A stretch of 64,000 nt of DNA from Runella sp. MFBS21 (GCF_029433105.1 NZ_JARNTW010000028.1:17322-81321); one strand, 5' to 3'. Positions 33,658 to 41,961 are shown, numbered from the stretch's first letter. Made by a program: numbers and translations. Notes: generated by a model from the sequence alone, not told the origin.

Positions 33658-34902
33658 ATGGAAAAAATAGACCAATATGGAAAGCACAATTGGGCGTATT
33701 ATAAATCCCAAATAGATTTGGTAGAATTTGCCCAGTGGCGGGGATACATAATCAACCCTCAGAAAACATCTCGTAACTATGTCGTCTTGAAGAAGGAAGG
33801 GGATGTTATTGTGGTGTATCAAAATCAAAATACTGGTTATCAGGCTTTTTTTAACCCTATAGATTCCAAAGATGGTGGAAGTGTTTTGAATTTTGAGTAT
33901 AATCGGAGTCAAAAAAATTGGCGTTCTGTTTTTGCCGCTCTGGACGAATTTTTGAATGAATTACAAAAAGGTCTCCCTCGAAAAAATAAAAGTGTATTAA
34001 GACCCGTACCACCTCCAGAAGCGGAATATGACCCTGAGTACGATTTTAAGCTTTTGAAGATGCAGGATTTTTCATACCTAAATCAAAGAGGTATAAGTAC
34101 AGCAACTATTTTATCAAACTATTTTCAAGACCAAATTTTCAATAAGACGTTTACTCATAATGGTGTACGTTATGTAAACACAGCCTTTCCTCTAAGAAAT
34201 CAAACGGGAGTCGTTGCTGCTATTATTCGAAATGCCCACTATAACAAGATTGAACGTGCACGGGGAGATGCTTGCTGGACTTCAAATTTTGATATAATTG
34301 AGCATCACGTAGTTACAATGGTAATCACCGAGAGCCCTATCGATGCGCTTTCATTCCATGAGTTGCATGGGCCTATTGCTCACGAGAGACGCTTATATGT
34401 AGCGACTGCTGGCAATCTGAGCCAGACACAGCCACAATACATCCAGTATTTGATTGAGTTGTACCGACCAGCGTGCGTCTTATTGGCCAACGATAATGAT
34501 AATGCGGGCCTGATTCAGAATGTAAGATTGATGGGTATCCTAGAACATCCCTCTTCTACCAGCCAACTGAAAGTTAAGATTCAGCTTTTGGGACAAAAAG
34601 TAATGTTTTCTTTTCGATTTGATGCAGAGCAAGAAGCTAGTGATACAGAAAGAATAGAAAGGATGATAGAACGTTATTTTAAAACTACTAAAAAATTCAT
34701 TGCTCCAACTAAAGAAGGCTGGGTTGATGTGCATATGGATAATATTACAGCTCATTTTGAGGTGCTAGAAAAGTTGTTGTTAGAGGAGAAGACGCCACGG
34801 GATTGGCTCAAAGTCCATAAGCCGAATCTGAAAGACTTTAATGAGGACTTACAGCAAAAAAGAGCTAAAGAGGCTACTACATTACCATATATGTCATTTT
34901 AA
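33658..34902 (+). CDS. Toprim-domain plasmid DNA primase
   Basis: 414 residues. The N-terminal part (DLVEFAQWRGYIINPQKTSRN.., KDGGSVLNFEYNR) is the primase N-terminal domain of the DUF3991/CHC2-like type but without zinc ligands. The Toprim domain (about 215-290) shows the catalytic Glu in VITESPIDALSF and the acidic pair in VLLANDNDNAG. A C-terminal part of unknown fold follows. It would make RNA primers for plasmid replication or after conjugative transfer. Located between parB and the replication initiator, with short gaps, in one operon. Confidence 0.82.
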   Translation: MEKIDQYGKHNWAYYKSQIDLVEFAQWRGYIINPQKTSRNYVVLKKEGDVIVVYQNQNTGYQAFFNPIDSKDGGSVLNFEYNRSQKNWRSVFAALDEFLNELQKGLPRKNKSVLRPVPPPEAEYDPEYDFKLLKMQDFSYLNQRGISTATILSNYFQDQIFNKTFTHNGVRYVNTAFPLRNQTGVVAAIIRNAHYNKIERARGDACWTSNFDIIEHHVVTMVITESPIDALSFHELHGPIAHERRLYVATAGNLSQTQPQYIQYLIELYRPACVLLANDNDNAGLIQNVRLMGILEHPSSTSQLKVKIQLLGQKVMFSFRFDAEQEASDTERIERMIERYFKTTKKFIAPTKEGWVDVHMDNITAHFEVLEKLLLEEKTPRDWLKVHKPNLKDFNEDLQQKRAKEATTLPYMSF

Positions 34903-34916
34903 AAGTCACCAATTCT

Positions 34917-36056
34917 ATGAACCCTAAATCTGAATCATCCATTGCTTTCATCCCTAGCCCTACACAAGAGTGGTTAGATCGTGTCCGTCTGGATAAGAAT
35001 ATCTTTTATAATTTGCCCGATATTCAACGTAGTTTTAAAGAAGATGCTACTCTCGCTAGGGATATTATTATCTTTCTTGCTCACTCCTATAAGACTGATT
35101 TGTTTGGTTACACCAACTTCAGTATCAATGATTTTTGTAAATTAATGAAGTATAAATCGCCTAATTTACAGAAAATACATCCTTTGTTTGAGTCTGGAGC
35201 GCTAACACCTCCTACACTTTTAGGGCATGAATTCAAAAGCGTTTTTGAATATACTCTATACCGTTTGGCTGCAAACAACATACCTTTCTCGCGGGTAGAA
35301 AAGACTCAAGTTCCCAGTATGAAGGAGCTTAATGTGTCCTTTGTTCAGATTATTAGTGATATACGGGTAAATTATCACATTAATCGATCTCAAAAACGTC
35401 TCTACTCCTTTAAGTTAGGACGAGGCTTTGTTGAAAATCTCATTAGTTTTTATGTTACCCTAAGTTTGAAAGACTATCTTCAGGTAGCTTCTAATAAAAA
35501 TGGAGGGCGTATCAAAAATTTGTATCTCTATTTGGCTGGAATGCAGCATGTATTGATATTCAATAATACCCATATCTTAACGCCTAACTTTGATACATTG
35601 TGTGAAATTGCTCACATTGAAGACCAACTGCCTAAACATCGTAAATACACGCTCCATAAATACTTGAGGATTATTGCAGAAAACTCTGATTTAAAGTTTC
35701 AAATTGAGTTTTATGTCGATAAGGGGCAAAAACAAGCCTACAGTATTCGACTTACATTTGACATGACACAGCTACAATTGGAAGGTAATAAGAAGAATCT
35801 ATTTTTTAAATTATTGAATGAGCGCCTCCGCCAAGCTTTTGATGATCACTTTCCTCAGTACATAGACAATTTTGAGTTGTTCCAAAAATGGCTCACCAAT
35901 CGAGATTACGATAAAGATTTGAAAGATCGAATTATCAGAGATGTTTACAAAGCAAGTTTTATGGCTGGTCACGATAAAGCAGAAGATTTGAGCCTTCAGG
36001 CATTGATGGAAATGTATATTAAGAATTTAAATGAAGTACAACAAAGCGAATCTTGA
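34917..36056 (+). CDS. Plasmid replication initiator (Rep) protein
   Basis: 379 residues. Two winged-helix-like halves can be seen: FGYTNFSINDFCKLMKYKSP (about 60-80) and LRIIAENSDLKFQIEFY (about 245), the layout of initiator Rep proteins (Rep_3-like WH1/WH2). I assign the function mainly from position: the stop lies 17 nt before an array of eight iterons and AT-rich DNA. The protein would bind the iterons, open the origin and recruit the host helicase; repeated sites also limit copy number. Last gene of the par-primase-rep series. Confidence 0.78.
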   Translation: MNPKSESSIAFIPSPTQEWLDRVRLDKNIFYNLPDIQRSFKEDATLARDIIIFLAHSYKTDLFGYTNFSINDFCKLMKYKSPNLQKIHPLFESGALTPPTLLGHEFKSVFEYTLYRLAANNIPFSRVEKTQVPSMKELNVSFVQIISDIRVNYHINRSQKRLYSFKLGRGFVENLISFYVTLSLKDYLQVASNKNGGRIKNLYLYLAGMQHVLIFNNTHILTPNFDTLCEIAHIEDQLPKHRKYTLHKYLRIIAENSDLKFQIEFYVDKGQKQAYSIRLTFDMTQLQLEGNKKNLFFKLLNERLRQAFDDHFPQYIDNFELFQKWLTNRDYDKDLKDRIIRDVYKASFMAGHDKAEDLSLQALMEMYIKNLNEVQQSES

Positions 36057-36073
36057 AAAAATACAATTTGCCA

Positions 36074-36322
36074 CTATAAGATTGCGACCAAAGGGTGTTT
36101 TTACCGCTATAAGATTGCGACTGACCGCTATAAGATTACGACTAATTAGCCCTTTACCGCTATAAGATTGCGACTGACCGCTATAAGATTACGACTAAAT
36201 AGCCCTTTACCGCTATAAGATTACGACTAATTAATCAGCTACTATAAGATTGCGACCACCTTCTTTTCTATAAGTGCCTGATAAATAACTACTTAAAACT
36301 TTGACCACTATAAGATTGCGAC
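36074..36322. repeat. Iteron array of a plasmid origin (eight copies)
   Basis: The 15-mer CTATAAGATT(G/A)CGAC starts at 36074, 36107, 36128, 36160, 36181, 36213, 36242 and 36308; a partial copy (CTATAAG) is at 36268. Start-to-start distances 33, 21, 32, 21, 32, 29 and 66 bp are close to whole helical turns. The spacing and the adjacent Rep gene identify iterons rather than a CRISPR. Confidence 0.9.
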
Positions 36323-36412
36323 CATATATATAATAGTATTATAAATTTATATATATAGTAGCAAGGGAAAAAAAATTATATTTCTATATTAAGACACAAT
36401 TATAGCTATGGT
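36323..36412. other. AT-rich DNA-unwinding region of the origin
   Basis: Almost entirely A/T (alternating TATATATA stretches, then GGGAAAAAAAATTATATTTC) directly after the last iteron. This is the usual place and composition of the duplex-unwinding element. Beyond it, up to 36690, no convincing gene was seen; a 63-codon minus-strand frame (36415-36606) has no recognisable content. Confidence 0.65.
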
Positions 36413-36682
36413 TTTTAAAACGGAATAATAACGATAAAAAGATGAAAGTATTGAACTGTAAAATTACTTAATTGAATCCTTACAGATAATGGATGATTAC
36501 ATAGATTAATAGAGTTTGGGGTCGTCGTTTGCACAGCCAATGGCACTGCTTTTCTCTCTTTTTTATCTGTCGTGATTTCAACAATACGATGTTTGTCTGG
36601 TAACATCTTTTCATCAACTGGAAACTTAAATTATGTTGATACATCAGAGCTGTTTTATACCTTTCAACACGCTAACATTAGA

Positions 36683-36725
36683 AAAAAGAAAACCCCTGAA
36701 GCTTGAAACTATCGGGGGCGTTCCA
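36683..36725 (-). terminator. Possible terminator of the minus-strand ParA-like operon
   Basis: On the minus strand GCCCCCGATAG...CTTCAGGGG is followed by TTTTCTTTTTT, about 60 nt beyond the stop of the gene at 36786. The stem is short (four to five G-C pairs around a loose interior). Confidence 0.4.
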
Positions 36726-36785
36726 ATTCGTTTATGGTCTTGTTTAATGTTATTCCTAACCTTTAGATCCGCTTCAAGAGAGTTT

Positions 36786-37190
36786 TTAGGGATTAATCAG
36801 AACCCCTTTTTTGTTATTTCTATTGACTACTTTATAAAATTTACTGTCAATAAAATAGGTTCGAGTTGAGTCATTGTATTGCATGACAGACTCTAGTTTT
36901 TCTAATTTTCTTCTGTTCTCCGAAAAATACATCAGTAGGAAGGCAATAATGAGCATACCAATAAATACCCATACACCCCATCCCCAACGAGCAAAAAATA
37001 TGTCAAGCGGTTTTCCTTTGTCATAAAAATGTTGGTGATTGTGAATAGAACCTTTTACTTTTTCTGTAAGCCCATTTGTTGAATCAATGACTTTATCCAT
37101 AGCCACTAATAGAGGGATAATACTTTCATCAAATGCACTTTCAGGAATATCATATTTTTTGGCAAACTCATGAATTTTTTGATTATACAT
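36786..37190 (-). CDS. Hypothetical single-pass membrane protein
   Basis: 134 residues. A helical N-terminal part (NQKIHEFAKKYDIPESAFDE) is followed by one transmembrane segment (about 76-97, WGVWVFIGMLIIAFLLMYF) and a charged tail ending KKGVLINP. No family recognised. Its start overlaps the end of the ParA-like gene by 8 nt (shared operon, translational coupling). The membrane anchor together with a ParA-like ATPase suggests a role in positioning or recruiting the transfer machinery, by inference from context. Confidence 0.7.
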   Translation of the reverse strand: MYNQKIHEFAKKYDIPESAFDESIIPLLVAMDKVIDSTNGLTEKVKGSIHNHQHFYDKGKPLDIFFARWGWGVWVFIGMLIIAFLLMYFSENRRKLEKLESVMQYNDSTRTYFIDSKFYKVVNRNNKKGVLINP

Positions 37191-37935
37191 GGCTCAATGC
37201 ATTTTGAAATTCTTTCATTACTTGATTAAACTTCAACTTAGAGGCAAAAGACAATGCTTCAGGCGTAGAGCCGTCAGCAAGCATCTTCACGATGTCTTTT
37301 GATGATTGACTAAAGCCAAGATCTCCGAATGGAATTAATTGAGTTTTCAATCCATTGGTTGATATTATCATTTCGAGCATTGCTTTTGTTGTATCCCTTG
37401 AATCAATTCCTCCCGAAAGTCCAACATTGTAAAACCAGTGGACGGCAAAGAAGTCCTGAGTTAGCGAAGTTAATGCTTGAGAATAATTAAGGCAGGCCGA
37501 AACAGTATCATTACCCGCAATAACTACATTGAACGAAATACTCACCTCTAACATATCCGCCGCTTCTTTGAGGGTTTCAGCCGAGAATTCATAGCGAAGA
37601 AATTTAAGAAACTCTTCACTTTCAGGAGCCCCAAAGTCAACGTAGATTTTTTCGACGGGGGCCTGAGCAAAGACTTGTAGCATGTTCAAAAACTCCTCAC
37701 GTTCAATTTTCTTGTTTTCATCCAGAATAGAATAATGACTTACCCGATTCGGGCCTACCAAACCGTTCAAACGAGCATTGGAAGTTTGAGTAGAATTATC
37801 CAGATCAATAAAGATAACGCTTTGATTATCTTTCTGCTGATTTGCCAAAAGCCAAACGAGGAAAGATTTACCAACACCTCCTTTTGACTGAAGGATGAAA
37901 TGTAATTGTTTCATGGATTTTGCTGATTTAGCCAT
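37183..37935 (-). CDS. ParA/MinD-like ATPase of the mobilization region
   Basis: 250 residues. Deviant Walker A QSKGGVGKSFLVWLLANQ (about 14-31) and an IDLDNSTQTSNARL strand identify the ParA/MinD superfamily. Walker B is less canonical (KIYVDFGAPES). It differs strongly from the partition ParA at 31641 and has no HTH. Such second ParA-like ATPases are common next to relaxase or transfer genes in Bacteroidota plasmids and CTns (TraA-like), where they are thought to assist transfer. It precedes a membrane-protein gene that overlaps it and follows 38007-38381. Confidence 0.78.
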   Translation of the reverse strand: MAKSAKSMKQLHFILQSKGGVGKSFLVWLLANQQKDNQSVIFIDLDNSTQTSNARLNGLVGPNRVSHYSILDENKKIEREEFLNMLQVFAQAPVEKIYVDFGAPESEEFLKFLRYEFSAETLKEAADMLEVSISFNVVIAGNDTVSACLNYSQALTSLTQDFFAVHWFYNVGLSGGIDSRDTTKAMLEMIISTNGLKTQLIPFGDLGFSQSSKDIVKMLADGSTPEALSFASKLKFNQVMKEFQNALSHV

Positions 37936-38006
37936 TGTAGTATATATTTAAAGTGAATAATAAAATGCTTAGTCATTTTGATAGGGTGCTTCTGGCCGGA
38001 AGTACC

Positions 38007-38381
38007 CTATTTTTTTCCGAACTTAGAGAAGAAATCGGCGTTTTTTTCCAGTCTTCTTTGCTCTTCTTTTCTTTTGACTTCTTCTTGAATTTGTGCATAA
38101 AAATCAACATCCTGATTAGGAGGTGATATAGTTGTATTCTTGGTATTGTCAATCGGTTGAGGGTTATTCTGAACTGCTATTTTTTCCTTATAAGCTCGAG
38201 CTTTAAGTTCAATAAGTTGTTTAGCGGTTATCTGAATATCATGTTCATTGTGCAACCAGTCGGCTACAGCATCATATGTATATCCCTGTTGTAATTTAGG
38301 GATTACATAGGCAAGCAGAGGAAACCCCCATTTTCGTTTACCATCCATTTTTCTTTTTCTAATTTCTTCAAGAGAGATCAT
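38007..38381 (-). CDS. Small basic protein upstream of the ParA-like ATPase
   Basis: 124 residues. MISLEEIRKRKMDGKRKWGFPLLAYVIPKLQQG is followed by YTYDAVADWLHNEHDIQITAKQLIEL, which has the look of a helix-turn-helix, and a low-complexity acidic/basic C-terminus (EEVKRKEEQRRLEKNADFF). It could be a DNA-binding accessory or autoregulator of the operon. No family recognised. Its start lies next to the phased CAATATT array. Confidence 0.65.
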   Translation of the reverse strand: MISLEEIRKRKMDGKRKWGFPLLAYVIPKLQQGYTYDAVADWLHNEHDIQITAKQLIELKARAYKEKIAVQNNPQPIDNTKNTTISPPNQDVDFYAQIQEEVKRKEEQRRLEKNADFFSKFGKK

Positions 38382-38448
38382 TTTTTTAGAGCTTAAAAGA
38401 GTTTTACAAAGTTGAGATAGGTAAAGGTACTGCTTAAAATCAATAATG

Positions 38449-38529
38449 CAATATTAGTACAATATTTATACAATATTAAGGCAATGTTTTGTTATTAAGA
38501 CAATATTATAGCAATATTAAGACAATATT
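38449..38529. repeat. Phased CAATATT array (11-bp period)
   Basis: CAATATT at 38449, 38460, 38471, 38501, 38512 and 38523, with a variant CAATGTT at 38482; spacing is exactly 11 bp within each group. One copy per helical turn places all sites on one face of the DNA. It lies in the divergent gap between 38381 and 38701; likely a protein-binding array or bent DNA. Confidence 0.75.
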
Positions 38530-38587
38530 TAAAGAAATGGTTAATTTTGCAACAATGGGTATAAGGCTTTCTTTTTTGTAAAGAGGA

Positions 38588-38690
38588 GCAAGATGTAGTT
38601 TTGCTAACAGCAAAACTAACCGCGCAAGCGCGTCTAGGTGACCCCGTCATCTTGCAAGGGATAGCCCCTTGACCCCCTTAAAAAACGATA
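38588..38690. other. Candidate origin of transfer (oriT)
   Basis: Nested inverted repeats just upstream of mobC/mobA: outer arms GCAAGATG (38588-38595) and CATCTTGC (38648-38655); inside, TAGTTTTGCT-AAC-AGCAAAACTA (38596-38618, perfect) and CGCGC-AA-GCGCG (38621-38632); then CAAGGG-ATAGC-CCCTTG (38655-38671). This density of stems beside relaxase genes is typical of oriT. The nick site cannot be placed with certainty. Confidence 0.6.
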
Positions 38691-38700
38691 TATAAAGGCA

Positions 38701-39045
38701 ATGTCAGAACGCAAAAAAGGGGGGCGCCCCTCCTTAGGAGAGTCAAAAAAAACGCAGGAAGTAACCGTTTTTTTTAGCAAGCGGGAATACGAACTGTTGA
38801 CCGCTAAAGCCTCAGCCGTCAACCTCAGCATACAGGACTACCTGCGGGAGCTAGTTGTAAAGGGCTACGTCAAAAACATAGACACGCCCGAGCAGCAAGA
38901 GGTCAAACGCCAACTTATTGGCTTGTCTAATAATGTGAATCAGTTGGCGAAGTTGGCACACATCAACGGGATGAAAACGATGCACAAACAGGTTGAGGGT
39001 ATTTTGGACGAAATAGACGAACTCTTAAAAAAGTACAAAAAATGA
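38701..39045 (+). CDS. mobC: MobC-like relaxosome accessory protein
   Basis: 114 residues. A basic N-terminus (ERKKGGRPSLGESKK) precedes a ribbon-helix-helix-like segment (VTVFFSKREYELLTAKASAVNLSIQDYLRELVV) and a C-terminal helix containing LIGLSNNVNQLAKLAH, the hallmark of the MobC family. It binds oriT and helps the relaxase to reach the nick site. The stop overlaps the mobA start (ATGA at 39042). The upstream region contains the candidate oriT. Confidence 0.87.
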   Translation: MSERKKGGRPSLGESKKTQEVTVFFSKREYELLTAKASAVNLSIQDYLRELVVKGYVKNIDTPEQQEVKRQLIGLSNNVNQLAKLAHINGMKTMHKQVEGILDEIDELLKKYKK

Positions 39046-40058
39046 TAGGGAAGGCGTTAGGTACTGGTAAGAGTTTTTCTGGTAAAATTAACTACCTGTT
39101 TGAAGGAAAATTAGAGGAGCGGGAAGCAGCTAATAAACAGGCAACTGTTATCAGCCACAGCGATAATGTGAGGGTTCCTTATAGTCATATTGATAAGAAA
39201 GGGATAACAAGAATGAAGGCTGATTTTATTGCTCGGTCTCAATCTTATAAGCATTACGACAAATCTAAAGGGTACATTGGGGAACACGTTCTTTCCTTTA
39301 CAGAGCGCGATTTGAACGACTTGAAGGGGAAGGTTAGCATGAAATCAATGACAGAGGAATACATTAAATTAGCAGGAATAGACAAGACCCAATACGTTGC
39401 CATTACCCATAAAGATACGCAAAATCCCCACGTTCATATATTGTTTAATCGAGTCAATAACGAGGGGAAGATTTTTGACGCTACGTTTGAGAAGAAACGA
39501 GCTATGTATGCAGGAATCGTTTTATCCCAAAAGTATGGATTAGGATTGCCAGGAGAGTTGAAAAAAGTAGCAGAGGAAAAAGGGGTAAAGGTGATGCGGA
39601 TGCAAATGGAGGATTACAAAGAGCTACGAGCAGGAAATGAATTATTACAACAAGCGCGAAATTTTCATCACTTAGAGAAACTAAGTGCGTCTAAAGGACA
39701 GCAGTTTGAGCAGCGAGGCGATAAGGTACTATTGGATAAGAAAGAATATAGCAAGACAGACATGGAAACTATGTTTTGGCAAAATCGCGTAGAGGCTCTT
39801 ACTGATAAAGAGGAAAAGGGTAAAATGATGACTGACGAAAAACTTGAAAGAATAGGGAGCAGCGCACCGCAAACTGTACAATTATCCTCTTTGGAGGAGG
39901 GAGCAGCGCAAAGTAATAATGAGAAAAAAGTAAGCTCGTTTTCTAAACATAATGCCTCAATTGAAGAAGGCAAAGCCAAAAAAACAAAGCGTAAAAGAGT
40001 GTCAGATTACCAACAAAAAATAAATAAACTAAGCACGCGAAAACAGCTAAAACTATGA
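39042..40058 (+). CDS. mobA: MobA/VirD2-type (MOBP-like) relaxase
   Basis: 338 residues. N-terminal relaxase domain: KSFSGKINYLFEGK, then YVAITHKDTQNPHVHILFNRV, the H..HxH metal-binding motif III (NPHVHI). The catalytic Tyr should lie in the first 30 residues (INYLFEG). The C-terminus is basic (KAKKTKRKRVSDYQQK) and may be the signal for the secretion channel. It nicks oriT and stays bound to the 5' end during transfer. Relatively short because there is no fused primase or helicase. Overlaps mobC upstream and the next small gene downstream by 4 nt. Confidence 0.9.
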   Translation: MIGKALGTGKSFSGKINYLFEGKLEEREAANKQATVISHSDNVRVPYSHIDKKGITRMKADFIARSQSYKHYDKSKGYIGEHVLSFTERDLNDLKGKVSMKSMTEEYIKLAGIDKTQYVAITHKDTQNPHVHILFNRVNNEGKIFDATFEKKRAMYAGIVLSQKYGLGLPGELKKVAEEKGVKVMRMQMEDYKELRAGNELLQQARNFHHLEKLSASKGQQFEQRGDKVLLDKKEYSKTDMETMFWQNRVEALTDKEEKGKMMTDEKLERIGSSAPQTVQLSSLEEGAAQSNNEKKVSSFSKHNASIEEGKAKKTKRKRVSDYQQKINKLSTRKQLKL

Positions 40059-40243
40059 CCTTACTTACTTTCGTAAAAATTGCCTGTGTAGTAGTAACAG
40101 GTATCTATTTGTTGTCTGTCAATCTATTCCAAAAGAGTAGTAAGAAAACAGGAGCACGGCCAGAGCCGAGCCGTTATACTTTTTTTCCAAAGGAAAAAAA
40201 TGGGTTGAGTGATGAAGAATTCCAAAAAAGAATGGAAGTATGA
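40055..40243 (+). CDS. Small single-pass membrane protein
   Basis: 62 residues. One membrane segment (TLLTFVKIACVVVTGIYLLSV) and a hydrophilic tail. Start overlaps the mobA stop and its own stop overlaps the M23 gene start (ATGA both times), which supports it as a real translationally coupled gene. Function unknown; probably a mobilization accessory. Confidence 0.68.
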   Translation: MTLLTFVKIACVVVTGIYLLSVNLFQKSSKKTGARPEPSRYTFFPKEKNGLSDEEFQKRMEV

Positions 40244-40782
40244 AACCGCTTTTTGTTTGGTTAGTGGCGGCTTTGATAGGACATGATAACAGTCCTATCA
40301 ATCAGGAGCAGTTTAATGAGTTGTTGATAAGTAATAGGCATTTAGCAAGTAGAGTGCCTTGTGTGATACCTATCGACCAATTTTCTGAGGCTCAAATCTC
40401 TTCCTTATTTGCTTATAGGAAACACCCAATATTGGCGAAAATTAAACACCATAACGGGCTAGACATCGCTTGTAAGAGGCAAGCGATCCTAGCGGCAGCT
40501 ACAGGAGTCGTATCAAAAACTGGATATGATAAGGGGCTAGGTAATTACATCAAGATCATACATGGTAATGGTTATGAAACTACCTATGGTCATTTGTCCC
40601 AAGTATTTGTTGAGAAGGGGCAGGTCGTAGAACTATGTGAGAAAATTGGAGTAGCAGGAAAAACGGGCATGGCAACAGGGGTACATCTTCATTACGAAAT
40701 ACGCTACAATGGACAGCTAGAAAACCCTATCAAATATTTACTACTGCTTTATTACGCTATTGGCAAGCGGCTAGACAATTAA
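40240..40782 (+). CDS. M23-family metallopeptidase (peptidoglycan endopeptidase)
   Basis: 180 residues. The LytM/M23 zinc site is complete: HHNGLDIA (HxxxD) and GVHLHYEIRYNG (HxH), with GLGNYIKIIHGNGYETTYGHLS in between. A weak hydrophobic N-terminus (KPLFVWLVAALIG) may act as a signal peptide. It cleaves peptidoglycan cross-links. In conjugative plasmids such enzymes open the cell wall locally for the transfer channel. Coupled to the mobA operon, followed 11 nt later by a terminator hairpin. Confidence 0.85.
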   Translation: MKPLFVWLVAALIGHDNSPINQEQFNELLISNRHLASRVPCVIPIDQFSEAQISSLFAYRKHPILAKIKHHNGLDIACKRQAILAAATGVVSKTGYDKGLGNYIKIIHGNGYETTYGHLSQVFVEKGQVVELCEKIGVAGKTGMATGVHLHYEIRYNGQLENPIKYLLLLYYAIGKRLDN

Positions 40783-40792
40783 AAAAACAACG

Positions 40793-40821
40793 AAAGGGCT
40801 TCTAAGAGAAGTCCTTTTTTT
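40793..40821 (+). terminator. Rho-independent terminator of the mob operon
   Basis: AAAGG-G-CTTCT / AGAAG-T-CCTTT stem with an AAG loop and one G-T wobble, then a run of seven T. Directly after the M23 gene. Confidence 0.8.
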
Positions 40822-40879
40822 ATGCCTTTTTGTGACTCTTTCCTTCTTCTATCGTCTATTGTAGGGGAGCAAGAAAAAG

Positions 40880-41176
40880 ATGAAGTATTCTTTCCTTTTT
40901 TTGGGGATAGGCTGTATTGTAACGATAGCAACAGTCCATTTAGAAGGAAATTTTCTTACAAAAGAAAATGCAACAGACGGTATCAAAATAGGTCTATCAC
41001 TGCAGTTAACGGGAGGTATAATAGCATCAAAATGGCTCTATCGGTTCATCCGTCTAACATTAAAGAAGAAAAAATATAGACGTTATGCAGACAAAATCAA
41101 CCCCCAAACCATTGACCCGAAAAAAACTATTGAAACAGGGCGAGACCTTAAAGAAAAAGGTTCAAATGCTGCCTAA
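40880..41176 (+). CDS. Small membrane protein
   Basis: 98 residues. Two hydrophobic segments (KYSFLFLGIGCIVTIATVHL and LSLQLTGGIIASKWLYRFI) and a basic tail. GGAGC lies at a reasonable distance before ATG 40880. Its last 92 nt overlap the next frame. No family recognised. Confidence 0.55.
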   Translation: MKYSFLFLGIGCIVTIATVHLEGNFLTKENATDGIKIGLSLQLTGGIIASKWLYRFIRLTLKKKKYRRYADKINPQTIDPKKTIETGRDLKEKGSNAA

Positions 41177-41282
41177 GCTCGTGGATGGTATGCCTGATTT
41201 TTCTAAGGCATCCAGTGAACTCAAAGCTCAAATTGATGCCTACGTAGAAAAAATGGCAGCCAATCAGTGGCTGCCAGAATAA
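41085..41282 (+). CDS. Small basic protein overlapping the previous gene
   Basis: 65 residues, helical and basic (QTKSTPKPLTRKKLLKQGETLKKK) with an acidic/hydrophobic second half (MPDFSKASSELKAQIDAYVEK). Composition looks like a genuine protein. The 92-nt overlap with the preceding frame is unusually long, so one of the two may be spurious. No family recognised. Confidence 0.5.
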   Translation: MQTKSTPKPLTRKKLLKQGETLKKKVQMLPKLVDGMPDFSKASSELKAQIDAYVEKMAANQWLPE

Positions 41283-41292
41283 ATAAAAACTT

Positions 41293-41649
41293 TTAGACCG
41301 AAAGTAAAACATTCGCAGGGATTCCCAACCCGTGATACAGGTTTTTTATCATTTTTAGGGTGAGATTTCTTTTTCGGTTTAAGACTTCTGATACCCGTTG
41401 TTTGCTGCCAAAATACCTTACCAAGTCTTGTTGAGTGAGTTCTTCTTCTTCCATTTTGTATTTAATAGCATCAATGGGATCAAGCACAGGCATGGGGTGA
41501 TGTTTAGCTTCGTAAGCTTCAATCACCAACAATAATAATTCAAGGGTATCTCCTTCGGGTGTATTGGGCTTTGCGTCCCAAACCTTATCAAGCTCCTTAA
41601 AAGCCGCTTTATAATCTTCTTCGTTGTGAATGGGTTTTACAGTGAACAT
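41293..41649 (-). CDS. higA: HigA-type antitoxin
   Basis: 118 residues. The C-terminal half is an XRE-type helix-turn-helix: DPIDAIKYKMEEEELTQQDL, VRYFGSKQRVSEVLNRKR, LTLKMIKNLYHGLGIPANVLL. The N-terminus is the typical acidic HigA extension (FTVKPIHNEEDYKAAFKELD). It neutralises the toxin encoded 9 nt upstream and represses the operon. In higBA the toxin gene comes first, as here (minus strand). It helps keep the plasmid in the population. Confidence 0.88.
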   Translation of the reverse strand: MFTVKPIHNEEDYKAAFKELDKVWDAKPNTPEGDTLELLLLVIEAYEAKHHPMPVLDPIDAIKYKMEEEELTQQDLVRYFGSKQRVSEVLNRKRNLTLKMIKNLYHGLGIPANVLLSV

Positions 41650-41658
41650 ACAACTTGC

Positions 41659-41961
41659 CTAGTTAAAATCAACGGTTTTTGCATCTACTTTATCGTATTC
41701 TTTGTGGGTACCCACAAACTTGACCCAACCCGCTTTAAAATGGTAGTTAAAAGCAACAATGAGTCTAAATTTGTTACGGGCAATGTTAAAAACAATTCTA
41801 TCATTTCCCACAAAATCAGCTCCTTTAAAATCGGCAATGATTTCTTGGGGAGTATTATAATCTCGTTTTGAGATTTTTTCGTACCACCCTACTAGTGCTA
41901 TTTCCGCATCGGGATGAATTTGCCAAAACTCGCGTAGGGTGCTTTTTGCTATAATTCGCAT
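41659..41961 (-). CDS. higB: HigB-type mRNA interferase toxin
   Basis: 100 residues, the normal size of HigB. MRIIAKSTLREFWQIHPDAE at the start and FRLIVAFNYHFKAGWVKFVGTHKEYDKVD at the end match the RelE-like HigB_toxin family, which cleaves mRNA, often on the ribosome. First gene of the minus-strand pair, transcribed into higA. It lies between the mob and transfer modules. Confidence 0.9.
   Translation of the reverse strand: MRIIAKSTLREFWQIHPDAEIALVGWYEKISKRDYNTPQEIIADFKGADFVGNDRIVFNIARNKFRLIVAFNYHFKAGWVKFVGTHKEYDKVDAKTVDFN

Noticed and set aside
36074..36322. Repeats that could be taken for a CRISPR array
   Set aside because: Units are 15 bp with gaps of 6-51 bp, not constant-length repeats with constant-length spacers, there are no cas genes, and a Rep gene is adjacent; iterons explain them.
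36415..36869. Small frames at 36415-36606 (-) and 36633-36869 (+)
   Set aside because: No recognisable content; the second overlaps a likely terminator and the end of the minus-strand operon.
40822..41079. Plus-strand frame of 85 codons
   Set aside because: It overlaps the better-supported small membrane protein frame at 40880 and begins inside the terminator T-tract.
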